A stretch of 64,000 nucleotides of DNA. Origin: Sphingobacteriales bacterium. Its GTDB lineage: Bacteria; Bacteroidota; Bacteroidia; Chitinophagales; UBA2359. The notes under the pieces are model-generated. The model ran no database searches. It saw nothing but the letters and a program-made list of their open reading frames with translations, and had not been told where the DNA came from. Within the stretch, counting starts at the first letter, position 1. The number at the start of each line of letters is the position of its first letter. Positions 44,272 to 51,654 of the stretch are shown here, in pieces. The stretch is taken from the NCBI GenBank assembly GCA_016718845.1, contig JADKCK010000012.1, forward strand, positions 1 through 64,000. The letters are read 5' to 3'. The translations under genes and the position numbers were made by a program.

Positions 44272-44604
44272 ATGACTTTTATACACAAAGGGCATCGCCT
44301 GCTCATAAACGACCTAAGTATCCAAGAATACGGCAAAAGCGTGGAGCAAATGCTAAAAGAAATTGAAAACGCTGTTGCCAAAGAAGAACAACTATTGGCG
44401 CAACAAAAAGCCAAAGAAGAACAACTATTGGCGCAACAAAAAGCCAAAGAAGAACAACTATTGGCACAACAAAAAGCCAAAGAAGAACAACTTATCGTCA
44501 ATATGCACCAAAATTTGCACATCAATACCCAAACAATAGCCACCATTTGCAATATCCCCCTCGAAATTGTGCAGCAAGTATTAACACAAAAAGGCTTAAT
44601 CTAA
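44272..44604 (+). CDS. Free-standing C-terminal copy of the Rpn protein (copy 2)
   Basis: The 110 residues are a near-perfect repeat of the end of the preceding gene, beginning exactly at its internal methionine (MTFIHKGHRLLI), with three instead of five 11-residue repeats and Asn-Thr for Asp-Ser in LHINTQTIA. It starts 13 bp after the stop of the full gene behind the spacer GCGTTCATACCTC. It resembles an RpnS-like short form given its own reading frame. If translated it could block the nuclease by hetero-oligomer formation. It could also be an untranslated duplication. Confidence 0.6.
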   Translation: MTFIHKGHRLLINDLSIQEYGKSVEQMLKEIENAVAKEEQLLAQQKAKEEQLLAQQKAKEEQLLAQQKAKEEQLIVNMHQNLHINTQTIATICNIPLEIVQQVLTQKGLI

Positions 44605-44617
44605 TCGTTCATACCTC

Positions 44618-44824
44618 ATGACTTTTATACACAAAGGGCATCGCCTGCTCATAAACGACCTAAGTATCCAAGAATACGGCAAAAGCGTGGAGCAAATGCT
44701 AAAAGAACAACTTATCGTCAATATGCACCAAAATTTGCACATCAATACCCAAACAATAGCCACCATTTGCAATATCCCCCTCGAACTTGTGCAGCAAGTA
44801 TTAACACAAAAAGGGTTAATCTAA
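44618..44824 (+). CDS. Free-standing C-terminal copy of the Rpn protein, coil deleted (copy 3)
   Basis: The 68 residues begin again with MTFIHKGHRLLI, run to VEQMLKEQ, and jump directly to LIVNMHQNLHINTQ, so the whole coiled-repeat section has been lost by a clean in-frame deletion. The end differs from the other copies by one residue (PLELVQQ for PLEIVQQ). It starts 13 bp behind copy 2 with the spacer TCGTTCATACCTC. The retained reading frame despite the deletion suggests either recent origin or selection to keep the product. Confidence 0.55.
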   Translation: MTFIHKGHRLLINDLSIQEYGKSVEQMLKEQLIVNMHQNLHINTQTIATICNIPLELVQQVLTQKGLI

Positions 44825-44888
44825 TCCCTTACATCTCTCCAAATTTAAACAATTTATCAACAGTAAATCATAATTCATAACTCATTCA

Positions 44889-47540
44889 ATGAAAATACTT
44901 GAAATTAGAGCTATGCGCGGACCCAACTATTGGTCTATCCGCCGACACAAATTAGTGGTTATGCGCCTCGACTTAGAGGAGTTAGAAGACCGCCCTACCA
45001 ACCAAATCGAAGGTTTTCTTGACCGTATGAAAGCTACCATGCCCTCGTTGTACGAACACCGCTGCTCTGAGGGTTGCGAAGGCGGCTTTTATCACCGCGT
45101 CGAAGAAGGTACTTGGATGGGGCATGTTATCGAACACCTTGCCCTTGAACTGCAAACATTAGCAGGTATGGACACAGGCTTTGGTCGTACCCGAACCACC
45201 GGCGAACATGGAGTTTATAACGTGGTGTTCTCCTACATCGAAGAAGAATCGGGTATCTATGCCGGTAAAGCCGCCGTAAAACTTGCCCAAGCTTTGATAG
45301 ACGGAACCGAGTTTGACATGGACGCAACCGTACAAAAACTGCGCGAAATACGCGAAAAAGTGCGATTAGGTCCTAGTACAGGTGGTTTAGTAGACGAGGC
45401 AGCCAAACGCCACATTCCATTTATCCGCCTCAACAAACAATCGTTGGTGCAATTGGGTTATGGCATCAACCAAAAACGCATACGCGCCACCATTGCCAGC
45501 ACCACAGGTAGTATTGCCGTAGAAATTGCTTGCGACAAAGAAGAAACCAAAAACCTGTTGGACCAAATGAATATCCCAACACCAAAAGGTAGAAGCATTT
45601 ACGACGAAGAAGATTTACAAGATGTAATTGACGACATCGGCTACCCATTAGTGATAAAACCACTTGATGGCAACCACGGACGTGGCTCGACCATTAACAT
45701 CAACGATTGGGAAACCGCCGTAAAAGGATTGCATCGAGCCAAAGAAATCTCGAAATGGGTAATTTGCGAACGCTTTGTACAAGGCGATGATTACCGCCTA
45801 TTGGTTATCAACTACCAATTTGTAGCAGCCGCCAAACGAACACCCGCCGCCGTTGTTGGCAACGGAACTTCAACCATTCAGGAACTAATTGACGAAGTAA
45901 ACAAAGACCCCCGACGTGGCTATGGACACGAAAAAGTATTAACCACCATTAAAGTAGATAACGAAACCCTGCGCATCTTAGAAAAACGCGAGCTAACCCT
46001 CGAATCTGTTATCCCCGCAGGCGAAATGCTGCTGCTTAAACGCACCGCTAACTTATCAACAGGTGGTACATCAACCGATGTTACCGACATGGTACACCCC
46101 TACAACATTTTTACCGCCGAACGTATAGCCCGAGTAATTGGATTGGACATCTGCGGTATCGACATCATGTCAACAGACCTAAGCGTGCCAATGGTGGATA
46201 ACAACGCTTGTGTATTGGAGGTAAATGCCGCACCGGGTTTCCGTATGCACTTAGCCCCCTCCGAAGGTCTGCCTCGAAACGTATCCGAGCCCGTCATAGA
46301 TATGCTTTATCCGCCCGGCAAATCGGCACATATACCCATTATAGCCGTAACAGGCACCAATGGTAAAACCACCACCACCCGCCTAATTGCCCACATCATG
46401 AAACAACAAGGGCATAAAGTAGGCTTTACCACATCGGACGGCATCTACATACAAAACCGAATGCTAGAAAAAGGCGACTGCACCGGACCCAAAAGCGCCG
46501 AGTTTGTGCTAATGGACCCCACCGTAGACTTTGCCGTGTTTGAATGCGCACGCGGCGGCATATTGCGCTCGGGCTTGGCTTTTGCACACTGCGATATAGG
46601 CATTGTTACCAACGTAACCGCCGACCACCTTGGGCTAAAAGACATTAACGACATAAGCGACATGGCAAAAGTGAAAGCCATTGTGCCCGAAAGCGTTTAC
46701 CCACACGGTTACGCCATACTAAACGCCGACGACGACCTAGTGTACAACATGAAAGATGCCCTAACGTGCAAAGTGGCTTTGTTTAGCATGAACGAACACA
46801 GCGAACGAATACAAGAACATTGCAAAGATGGCGGATTGGCTGGCGTTGTCGAAAATGGTTTTATCACCATTATCAAAAGCGGCTGGAAAATACGAGTAGA
46901 TAAAGTGGTTAATATACCCCTAACCTATGCCGGTAAAGCCGCCTTTATGATACAAAACATTCTGCCCGCCGTATTAGCCGCCTTTACTCGCGGCGTTAAA
47001 ATAGAGGATATGCGCATGGCATTAGGCTCGTTTAGCCCATCGGCAACACAAGCACCCGGACGCCTAAACTTGTTCGAGTTTAAAAAATACCAAGTTATGG
47101 TAGATTTTGCACACAACCCAGCAGGGCTAAAAGCCGTTGGTAAGTTTGTTGAAAAACTCGACAACACCCACAAAGTAGCCATCTTGTGCGCCGCCGGCGA
47201 CCGACGCGACGAAGACATCATAGAAATTGGACACCTTGCCGCTCAAACTTTTGACGTTATCTACCTACACTCTGGCGACCACCTACGCGGACGTACCAAA
47301 GACTCCTTGATTGCACTACTTAAACAAGGCATTGACCAAGCTAACCTAAGCCGTACCGTACATATTGCCAACAACGAAAAAGAAGCCTTCGCCACCGCCA
47401 CCCGCCGCGCCCGAAAAGGCGCTTTAGTGTTTATTTTTAGCGATTATGTAATGCCTACCATAGACATGGTGCGCACACACGTAGAAGAAGAAGCTAACTT
47501 TGAACTTACACACGACGATATACCTAACCTAAACGAATAG
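44889..47540 (+). CDS. cphA: Cyanophycin synthetase
   Basis: The 883-residue protein has the CphA layout: an N-terminal domain (ILEIRAMRGPNYWSIRRHKL, residues 1-160), a glutathione-synthetase-like ATP-grasp domain (about 225-480, with PLVIKPLDGNHGRGSTIN), and a Mur-ligase domain (P-loop AVTGTNGKTTTTRLI near 490, then VTADHLGLKDIND). The enzyme polymerises Asp and Arg into cyanophycin, a nitrogen reserve, using ATP at two sites. No cyanophycinase (cphB) or isoaspartyl dipeptidase lies within the window. It stands behind the Rpn copies and has its own terminator. Confidence 0.95.
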   Translation: MKILEIRAMRGPNYWSIRRHKLVVMRLDLEELEDRPTNQIEGFLDRMKATMPSLYEHRCSEGCEGGFYHRVEEGTWMGHVIEHLALELQTLAGMDTGFGRTRTTGEHGVYNVVFSYIEEESGIYAGKAAVKLAQALIDGTEFDMDATVQKLREIREKVRLGPSTGGLVDEAAKRHIPFIRLNKQSLVQLGYGINQKRIRATIASTTGSIAVEIACDKEETKNLLDQMNIPTPKGRSIYDEEDLQDVIDDIGYPLVIKPLDGNHGRGSTININDWETAVKGLHRAKEISKWVICERFVQGDDYRLLVINYQFVAAAKRTPAAVVGNGTSTIQELIDEVNKDPRRGYGHEKVLTTIKVDNETLRILEKRELTLESVIPAGEMLLLKRTANLSTGGTSTDVTDMVHPYNIFTAERIARVIGLDICGIDIMSTDLSVPMVDNNACVLEVNAAPGFRMHLAPSEGLPRNVSEPVIDMLYPPGKSAHIPIIAVTGTNGKTTTTRLIAHIMKQQGHKVGFTTSDGIYIQNRMLEKGDCTGPKSAEFVLMDPTVDFAVFECARGGILRSGLAFAHCDIGIVTNVTADHLGLKDINDISDMAKVKAIVPESVYPHGYAILNADDDLVYNMKDALTCKVALFSMNEHSERIQEHCKDGGLAGVVENGFITIIKSGWKIRVDKVVNIPLTYAGKAAFMIQNILPAVLAAFTRGVKIEDMRMALGSFSPSATQAPGRLNLFEFKKYQVMVDFAHNPAGLKAVGKFVEKLDNTHKVAILCAAGDRRDEDIIEIGHLAAQTFDVIYLHSGDHLRGRTKDSLIALLKQGIDQANLSRTVHIANNEKEAFATATRRARKGALVFIFSDYVMPTIDMVRTHVEEEANFELTHDDIPNLNE

Positions 47541-47565
47541 TTAGGGCTACTTATTACACCAAACA

Positions 47566-47604
47566 AAACGCCAATAGGGTTGCAAAACCTTATTGGCGTT
47601 TTTT
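47566..47604 (+). terminator. Terminator after cphA
   Basis: AACGCCAATA and TATTGGCGTT form the stem, with a T6 run following. Confidence 0.82.
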
Positions 47605-47710
47605 GTGCGGGTATGTTATTGGCAAACTGCTTGCTCCACATCGAAACAAGCTACAGGCTACAAGATACAAGCTAATTGTCACATCGAAACATCACCACAT
47701 CGCAAAATAG

Positions 47711-47781
47711 CACGCAGATTTTTCATGATTAGTCATCATTTTAATCTGCGTAAATCATGATCATCATGACCAATCTGCGTG
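47711..47781. repeat. Imperfect inverted repeat with CACGCAGATT/AATCTGCGTG ends
   Basis: The ends are exact 10-bp inverted copies, with ATCATGA-type short palindromes inside and a third AATCTGCGT at 47752. It lies in the 310-base gap between cphA and the unknown gene; no coding content is seen there. Confidence 0.55.
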
Positions 47782-47850
47782 CCATGTATTATGGTATAAA
47801 GATTGGTCATGATTTTTTCCGCCACATTGCCACATCACCAATAAATGCCC

Positions 47851-48624
47851 TTATTTGCTTTCTTCGATAAGTACCGCTTGGTATCTGCCAATTTCGTCGT
47901 TCATATTAACTACCATTAAAAAGCGTGGATTAGCTGTACCATCGCTAAGGTCGGACAGGGTATAAGATTGGCTTTCTTGTGCATCAAGCAAAGTAATATC
48001 GTTTGGGGTAGCAGCGTTTTCGTCGTTGGTAATAAAAAACCCTAAACTATTATTGCCTACATTCGAGATTTGTAGGGTTACATCGTTGGTAAAATCCCGC
48101 TCAATTACCTTGCTGCGGCTGTTAGCCGATACGGTACGTACAGGCGCTTTGGGGTCGCGTTTAGCGGCAGTAAATTGTAGGTAACGCATATCAAAAAAAG
48201 TTTCGATGTGCGCCGTGTCGTGGGCATACAACTGTATTAAACCACCAAATACACGGTGCATAGCTACTGCCAAATCAAGGCGGGCATGTTCAAGCTCTTG
48301 ACGCAACTGTTTGTCGTTTTGTTCAAAACCTTGTTGTGTAGTACGGGCAGCCTCAATGTCTGTTCTAAACTGTTGCACATCAAGCAGTACCGTGTTTAGT
48401 TTTGGATAAGCGCCCAAAGCCGTTTCGAGGGTAGCCACCGATTTAAGGCGCATCTCGTAAGGTCCTTTATTAAAATCTGCTCGTCCGTTGGGCATTAGCG
48501 ATAGATACTCAGGTGAATCATCGTCGAACTCGGTTAATATCCAAGCCTCCCAACGTTTGGCTTTGCGTGTAAGTTCTTTAAACAATTTTCGACTGTTAAG
48601 GTGTTTGATTGATACAATGCCCAA
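47851..48624 (-). CDS. Unknown protein, C-terminal part (frameshifted), paralogue of 24596-25321
   Basis: This frame carries LFKELTRKAKRWEAWILTEF, DDDSPEYLSLMPNGRAD and GPYEMRL, then a long helical region (KQLRQELEHARLDLAVA), the VFGGLIQLYAHDTAHI block and a C-terminal beta-rich tail (VTLQISNVGNNSLGFFI ... QAVLIEESK). The first half is in the other frame (48534-48833). The paralogue is described at 24596. The family is not recognised. The C-terminal tail is an addition that the paralogue lacks and resembles a small beta-sandwich. Confidence 0.7.
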   Translation of the reverse strand: MGIVSIKHLNSRKLFKELTRKAKRWEAWILTEFDDDSPEYLSLMPNGRADFNKGPYEMRLKSVATLETALGAYPKLNTVLLDVQQFRTDIEAARTTQQGFEQNDKQLRQELEHARLDLAVAMHRVFGGLIQLYAHDTAHIETFFDMRYLQFTAAKRDPKAPVRTVSANSRSKVIERDFTNDVTLQISNVGNNSLGFFITNDENAATPNDITLLDAQESQSYTLSDLSDGTANPRFLMVVNMNDEIGRYQAVLIEESK

Positions 48625-48833
48625 TTGTTGCTTACTGCCATAAAACTTTTGTTAAAAAGCATAAACTCTGCCAACATCAAATTATACAGCACTAAAATAG
48701 CTGCATCAGCTTTTTGGCGCAGTAGCTTGTCGTGCAAATCGCGAGCCATAGACACCATGCGCTTGTAATTGTTTTTGGTGACATTGTCAAACATATTGCG
48801 CAAATAAAGCCAGCTACTTGTGATACTTGCCAT
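48534..48833 (-). CDS. Unknown protein, N-terminal part (frameshifted)
   Basis: The first 70 residues (MASITSSWLYLRNMFDNVTK ... AILVLYNLMLAEFMLFNKSF) align with residues about 20-75 of the 24596 protein in pattern. After SNNWA the frame runs into nonsense (LYQSNTLTVE), while the neighbouring frame continues with VSIKHLNSRKLFKEL. One missing base near 48610-48625 explains it. The whole gene would be 47851-48833, about 326 residues. Confidence 0.65.
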   Translation of the reverse strand: MASITSSWLYLRNMFDNVTKNNYKRMVSMARDLHDKLLRQKADAAILVLYNLMLAEFMLFNKSFMAVSNNWALYQSNTLTVENCLKNLHAKPNVGRLGY

Positions 48834-48885
48834 GATAAAAATGTTTTTTTGAATTAAATAATGAATTTTAGCCTAAAAAGACGCG

Positions 48886-48893
48886 CAAAGATA
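48886..48893 (-). promoter_or_regulatory. -7 promoter box TATCTTTG for 48833 gene
   Basis: On the minus strand TATCTTTG, identical to the box in front of the paralogue at 24596, lies about 55 bp before the ATG; a CAAA (TTTG) is at 48909-48912, slightly too close for a standard -33. Confidence 0.55.
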
Positions 48894-49022
48894 AACTATT
48901 TCTTAAAACAAACTGCATTTATCTGCCCAAAAAATAAAAAAATGACACTTTTTTTACACAAAATATGCCTCATTTTATATTTTTTGAGATAAGCTGGCAA
49001 ATTAACGTGTCTATTTGCCAGT

Positions 49023-49350
49023 GGCAAGATGCCAGTGGTCGGTTTGTACATTAACCATTATCTGGCAAAGTGCCAGATAGCGGTTGGTATACACACCAAT
49101 AGCGGGCACTTTGCCGGCAGTAGTTAGACATGCTCACTAATAGCTGGCACTTTGCCGGCAGTAGTCGGATATACGCACCTATATTTGGCACTTTGCCGGC
49201 GGCAGTCGGATATGCGCACCTATATCTGGCACTTTGCCGGCGGCAGTCGGATATACGTACCTATGCCTGGCACTTTGCCGGCGGCAGTCGGATACACGCG
49301 CCTGCATCTGGCACTTTGCCGGCGGTATTCTTGTATATTTTGGGGTTTTT
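49023..49350. repeat. Eight tandem 41-bp units, array 2
   Basis: The GGCA core recurs at 49023, 49064, 49105, 49146, 49187, 49228, 49269 and 49310, always 41 bp apart. The palindrome GGCA-nnn-TGCC heads each unit (GGCACTTTGCC in most, GGCAAAGTGCC or GGCAAGATGCC in the first two); the rest is CGGCGGCAGTCGGATATACG-like in the later units. The sequence is unrelated to array 1, but the period is the same. The array starts 190 bp upstream of the 48833 gene, beyond its promoter. The rest of 48834-49929 has no gene that I can support. Confidence 0.88.
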
Positions 49351-49538
49351 GGGCTGATATAGGCATCTTTGCAAAAGCGTATCTAATCCCCTAGCCCCCC
49401 TTTTTCTAATCCCCCTCAGCCCCTTTTTCTAATCCCCTAGCCCCCTTTTTCAAAAAGGGGGGACTATAAGCTGACTTGCAAAGCAAGTTTGCAAAGCAAA
49501 CTTGCTTTTCTTAGCCTCCCCCTTTTTCAAAAGGGGAC

Positions 49539-49570
49539 GATTAACACTTTTGCAAGCAAAAGTGTTAATC
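49539..49570. repeat. Perfect 15-bp inverted repeat
   Basis: GATTAACACTTTTGC and GCAAAAGTGTTAATC around AA. It lies between C-rich short repeats (49390-49450) and no gene. Confidence 0.6.
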
Positions 49571-49653
49571 AGGGATTTTAACACGCCCTACATAAACAAT
49601 TAAATTTTGGGCAAATAAAGTCGTTTATGGGGATACAAACAACAGAACAATAT

Positions 49654-49700
49654 CACCAAAAAGGTTGCTAATGTTTTAAACATTAGCAACCTTTTTGGTG
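49654..49700. terminator. 47-bp near-perfect palindrome, terminator-like
   Basis: A 23-bp arm beginning CACCAAAAAGGTTGCTAATG is followed after one base by its exact complement. It lies downstream of the DGR template on the minus strand and could close the DGR transcript. Confidence 0.6.
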
Positions 49701-49929
49701 TACTCTGGTAATATATCGGTGAAAAAAAATGATAATTGTGCAATAGGCAATACATTACCGTTACTACCAAATAAAAAAACAACAAGGAACTTTCGAGATA
49801 GCTATCCGGCTACCCTACTAATACCTTGCTGCTATTAAACTATTTATCGCTACACAAAAAGGTAGCGAATGGTGCAATAATCTGTTCGACAGAACGCTAT
49901 CCGGCTGTTCGTTTGAGCTATGGGACACA

Positions 49930-50042
49930 TACAAGGCGGAAGCCGTTGTTGTTGTTGCGATTGCTGGGGGTGTTGTTGTTGCGGTTAGCCGTCCGGCAGT
50001 TCTGCGCATTGTTGTTCCAACTGCCACCGCGCAACACGCGGT
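49930..50042 (-). other. DGR template repeat (TR)
   Basis: This 113-bp stretch matches the 3' end of the target gene (51667-51779) without gaps. It begins 13 bases after the stop codon of the reverse transcriptase. On the minus strand it reads GGSWNNNAQNCRTANRNNN in translation, then TPSNRNNNNGFRLV: a FGE-like C-terminus in which every variable position is an AAC or AAT codon. The 26-base 5' flank and the 15-base 3' flank are identical with the variable repeat. After the 3' flank, TGTGTCCCATAG replaces TTCCTCCCATAG, the IMH*/IMH-type difference known in DGRs. Confidence 0.93.
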
Positions 50043-50054
50043 TTGCTCCCTTGA

Positions 50055-50738
50055 TTATTGACCTTTATTTGTTGTAAAACCTGTTGGGCGTACAAAGTTG
50101 TGCAAACAAGTAGCTTGTTGCCCAAATTGGGCTTGTGACATTTTGGTGTTTTGCAAGCTATTGTTTAGGGCTATCATTTTGCTGATGTATCGTTTTTTGC
50201 TGCGGGCGGTAAGCCTTGTTTGATGAGGAAACAGCCTATATCCCAAAAAACTAAGCCCATGCGCACAAGTGTTTTGTGTTTTTGTTTTTAATTGTAGCTG
50301 TAATGTTTTGTGTAATTGTGTGCTTATATTTTGTGCTATGGCACTAAGTTGGTGGGGGTTGTTGTGCCAAACCACAAAATCGTCCATATAGCGCACGTAT
50401 GCTTGTAGGTTTAGTTGGCTTTTTATGTGGTGGTCTGTTATGCCTAAATAATGGTTGGCAAAGTATTGGCTGGTAAGGTTGCCAATGGGCAAACCTTTAT
50501 GAGGGCTTACCCGATACGAAGCTATAATTTGGGTAAAGATGTGCAACAGTAAAGTGTCTTTAAATTGCCGATGTAGCAATTGCAATAAAATGGCGTGGTC
50601 TATACTGTCAAAATATTTGCGCACGTCCATTTTTAGGTAGTATTGGTAGCGGGCTTGGTATTGTTGGGCTTTGGCAAGCGCTTTGTGTACCTTTGTTGAT
50701 GCGGGTGGCGTAGCTGTGGTAAATCTGGAACTGCTCAA
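50055..50738 (-). CDS. DGR reverse transcriptase, C-terminal part (second frame)
   Basis: This frame carries the catalytic motifs: YYLKMDVRKYFDSIDH (motif with the first Asp), GLPIGNLTSQYFANHYLG, where SQ in motif 4 is the signature of DGR enzymes, and YVRYMDDFVVWH, the YxDD metal site. LSFLGYRLFPHQTRL follows near the end. The true protein begins at 51027 in the other frame; the start at 50738 is a by-product of the frameshift. The stop codon is immediately in front of the template repeat. The enzyme would copy template RNA with A misincorporation and deliver cDNA to the variable repeat. Confidence 0.92.
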   Translation of the reverse strand: MSSSRFTTATPPASTKVHKALAKAQQYQARYQYYLKMDVRKYFDSIDHAILLQLLHRQFKDTLLLHIFTQIIASYRVSPHKGLPIGNLTSQYFANHYLGITDHHIKSQLNLQAYVRYMDDFVVWHNNPHQLSAIAQNISTQLHKTLQLQLKTKTQNTCAHGLSFLGYRLFPHQTRLTARSKKRYISKMIALNNSLQNTKMSQAQFGQQATCLHNFVRPTGFTTNKGQ

Positions 50739-51027
50739 ACACAGGGTGACACACGTTCATTAGGGCATGATGCAACACACGTTGTGCAAAGGGGGCAGCA
50801 CATATTTGGCGTTTTTTAGGGTCGTAGATGTTAAACAAATGGTAGTTGCCCACTACCACATTGCCCGTTTGTATTTGTTGCTGCAACAACAGTAGGTTTT
50901 GAGACAGATTACTACCATACTCGCGCACATCGGGTTTTGCTTCTTTGCCAAGTTTGGCTTTATAGTATGCCAAACGCAGGTTGTCCATATCAGCTATTTT
51001 CGGTATTAGATTGCCGGCTCGTTTCAT
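50608..51027 (-). CDS. DGR reverse transcriptase, N-terminal part (frameshifted)
   Basis: This frame begins MKRAGNLIPKIADMDNLRLA, a typical DGR reverse-transcriptase start, followed by YHLFNIYDPKKRQICAAPF and QRVLHHALMNVCHPVFEQF, then HSYATRINKGT. The expected next residues HKALAKAQQ are in the other frame. The DNA reads GGTACACAAAGCG; one additional CA would give GGT-ACA-CAC-AAA-GCG (GTHKA), so a (CA) repeat lost one unit at about 50684-50690. It overlaps the end of the HRDC gene by 38 bp. Full length would be about 325 residues. Confidence 0.9.
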   Translation of the reverse strand: MKRAGNLIPKIADMDNLRLAYYKAKLGKEAKPDVREYGSNLSQNLLLLQQQIQTGNVVVGNYHLFNIYDPKKRQICAAPFAQRVLHHALMNVCHPVFEQFQIYHSYATRINKGTQSACQSPTIPSPLPILPKNGRAQIF

Positions 51028-51466
51028 GGTGTTGTTTGTTTAGTAGGTCTATTAATAGTTTGCCGTATTTGTCGGCTTTTTTATCGCCTATACCCTTAAT
51101 GCTTTTTAGCTTAGCTATACTTATTTCGGGTAGTTGGGCTATCTCGGCAAGTTCGGCATCGGTAAATACAATGTATGCCGAAACGCCCTCGTTGGTGGCT
51201 ATCTTTTTGCGCGCCTCGCGCAGCACCGAAAAAACAACAAAATGAGCAGGGCTTAGTACCTGCCTATAATCTACCCGCTCTTTGGGTGCCTGCTCTACCA
51301 GCGTAGGCATTATGTAGCTAATATACATACACCAATATACACCTACTGGGGTTTGAATTAGCTGTTTTTCTATTTCTATTATCTTGTGCGAGCGCAAAAA
51401 ACGGTTTAACTCCTCGTTGTAGTCTTCTACGCTGTTGATAGAAATGGTAAATAACTTTATTTGCAT
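50990..51466 (-). CDS. HRDC-domain DGR accessory protein
   Basis: The 158-residue protein has a short N-terminal region (IKLFTISINSVEDYNEELNR, then VGVYWCMYISYI) and a C-terminal HRDC domain from about residue 70 (FSVLREARKKIATNEGVSAY, then LPEISIAKLKSIKGIGDKKADKYG). HRDC proteins are known accessory factors in part of the DGRs, in the place of or beside Avd, presumably binding nucleic acid. It lies between the target gene and the reverse transcriptase on the same strand, overlapping the latter, so co-translation is likely. No avd-like gene was seen. Confidence 0.88.
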   Translation of the reverse strand: MQIKLFTISINSVEDYNEELNRFLRSHKIIEIEKQLIQTPVGVYWCMYISYIMPTLVEQAPKERVDYRQVLSPAHFVVFSVLREARKKIATNEGVSAYIVFTDAELAEIAQLPEISIAKLKSIKGIGDKKADKYGKLLIDLLNKQHHETSRQSNTENS

Positions 51467-51492
51467 ACTGTATTGTTTTTTGAAAAAATTTT

Positions 51493-51507
51493 GCCGCCGT
51501 AGGCGGC
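51493..51507. repeat. GC-rich hairpin GCCGCC-GTA-GGCGGC
   Basis: A 6-bp G/C stem with a 3-base loop directly upstream of the HRDC gene, between it and the larger inverted repeat. Confidence 0.55.
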
Positions 51508-51529
51508 ATTAGCTTACCCTTAGCTTATC

Positions 51530-51602
51530 GGTTAAAACCTCTTATTGGCTGCAGCCCGCCTGCTACCGCTTGGCGGTCTGCTACCAATAAGCGGCTTTAA
51601 CC
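51530..51602. repeat. 73-bp imperfect inverted repeat behind the variable repeat
   Basis: GGTTAAAACCTCTTATTGG at one end pairs with CCAATAAGCGGCTTTAACC at the other (15 of 19 positions), and the middle holds a second stem (CCGCCTGC... GCGG). It lies 52 bp behind the stop codon of the DGR target, where hairpins/cruciforms that help retrohoming are found in other DGRs. Confidence 0.6.
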
Positions 51603-51654
51603 TCCTTTTTTCTTTAGCTCAAACGAACAAACCAAATAGGCGTAACTGCCAAAA

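Noticed and set aside
43891..44552. Minus-strand reading frames rich in Ser, Cys and Ala opposite the Rpn coil repeats
   Set aside because: They are reverse readings of the 33-bp repeats, low in complexity and without starts or promoters.
49818..50027. Independent small gene over the DGR template
   Set aside because: The open frames there are accidental; the in-frame sense is a truncated FGE end that starts nowhere and equals the template copy.
50055..51027. Group II intron or retron origin of the reverse transcriptase
   Set aside because: No maturase or endonuclease domain, no intron RNA ends, the SQ motif is DGR-like, and the adjacent template with adenine-only differences is decisive.
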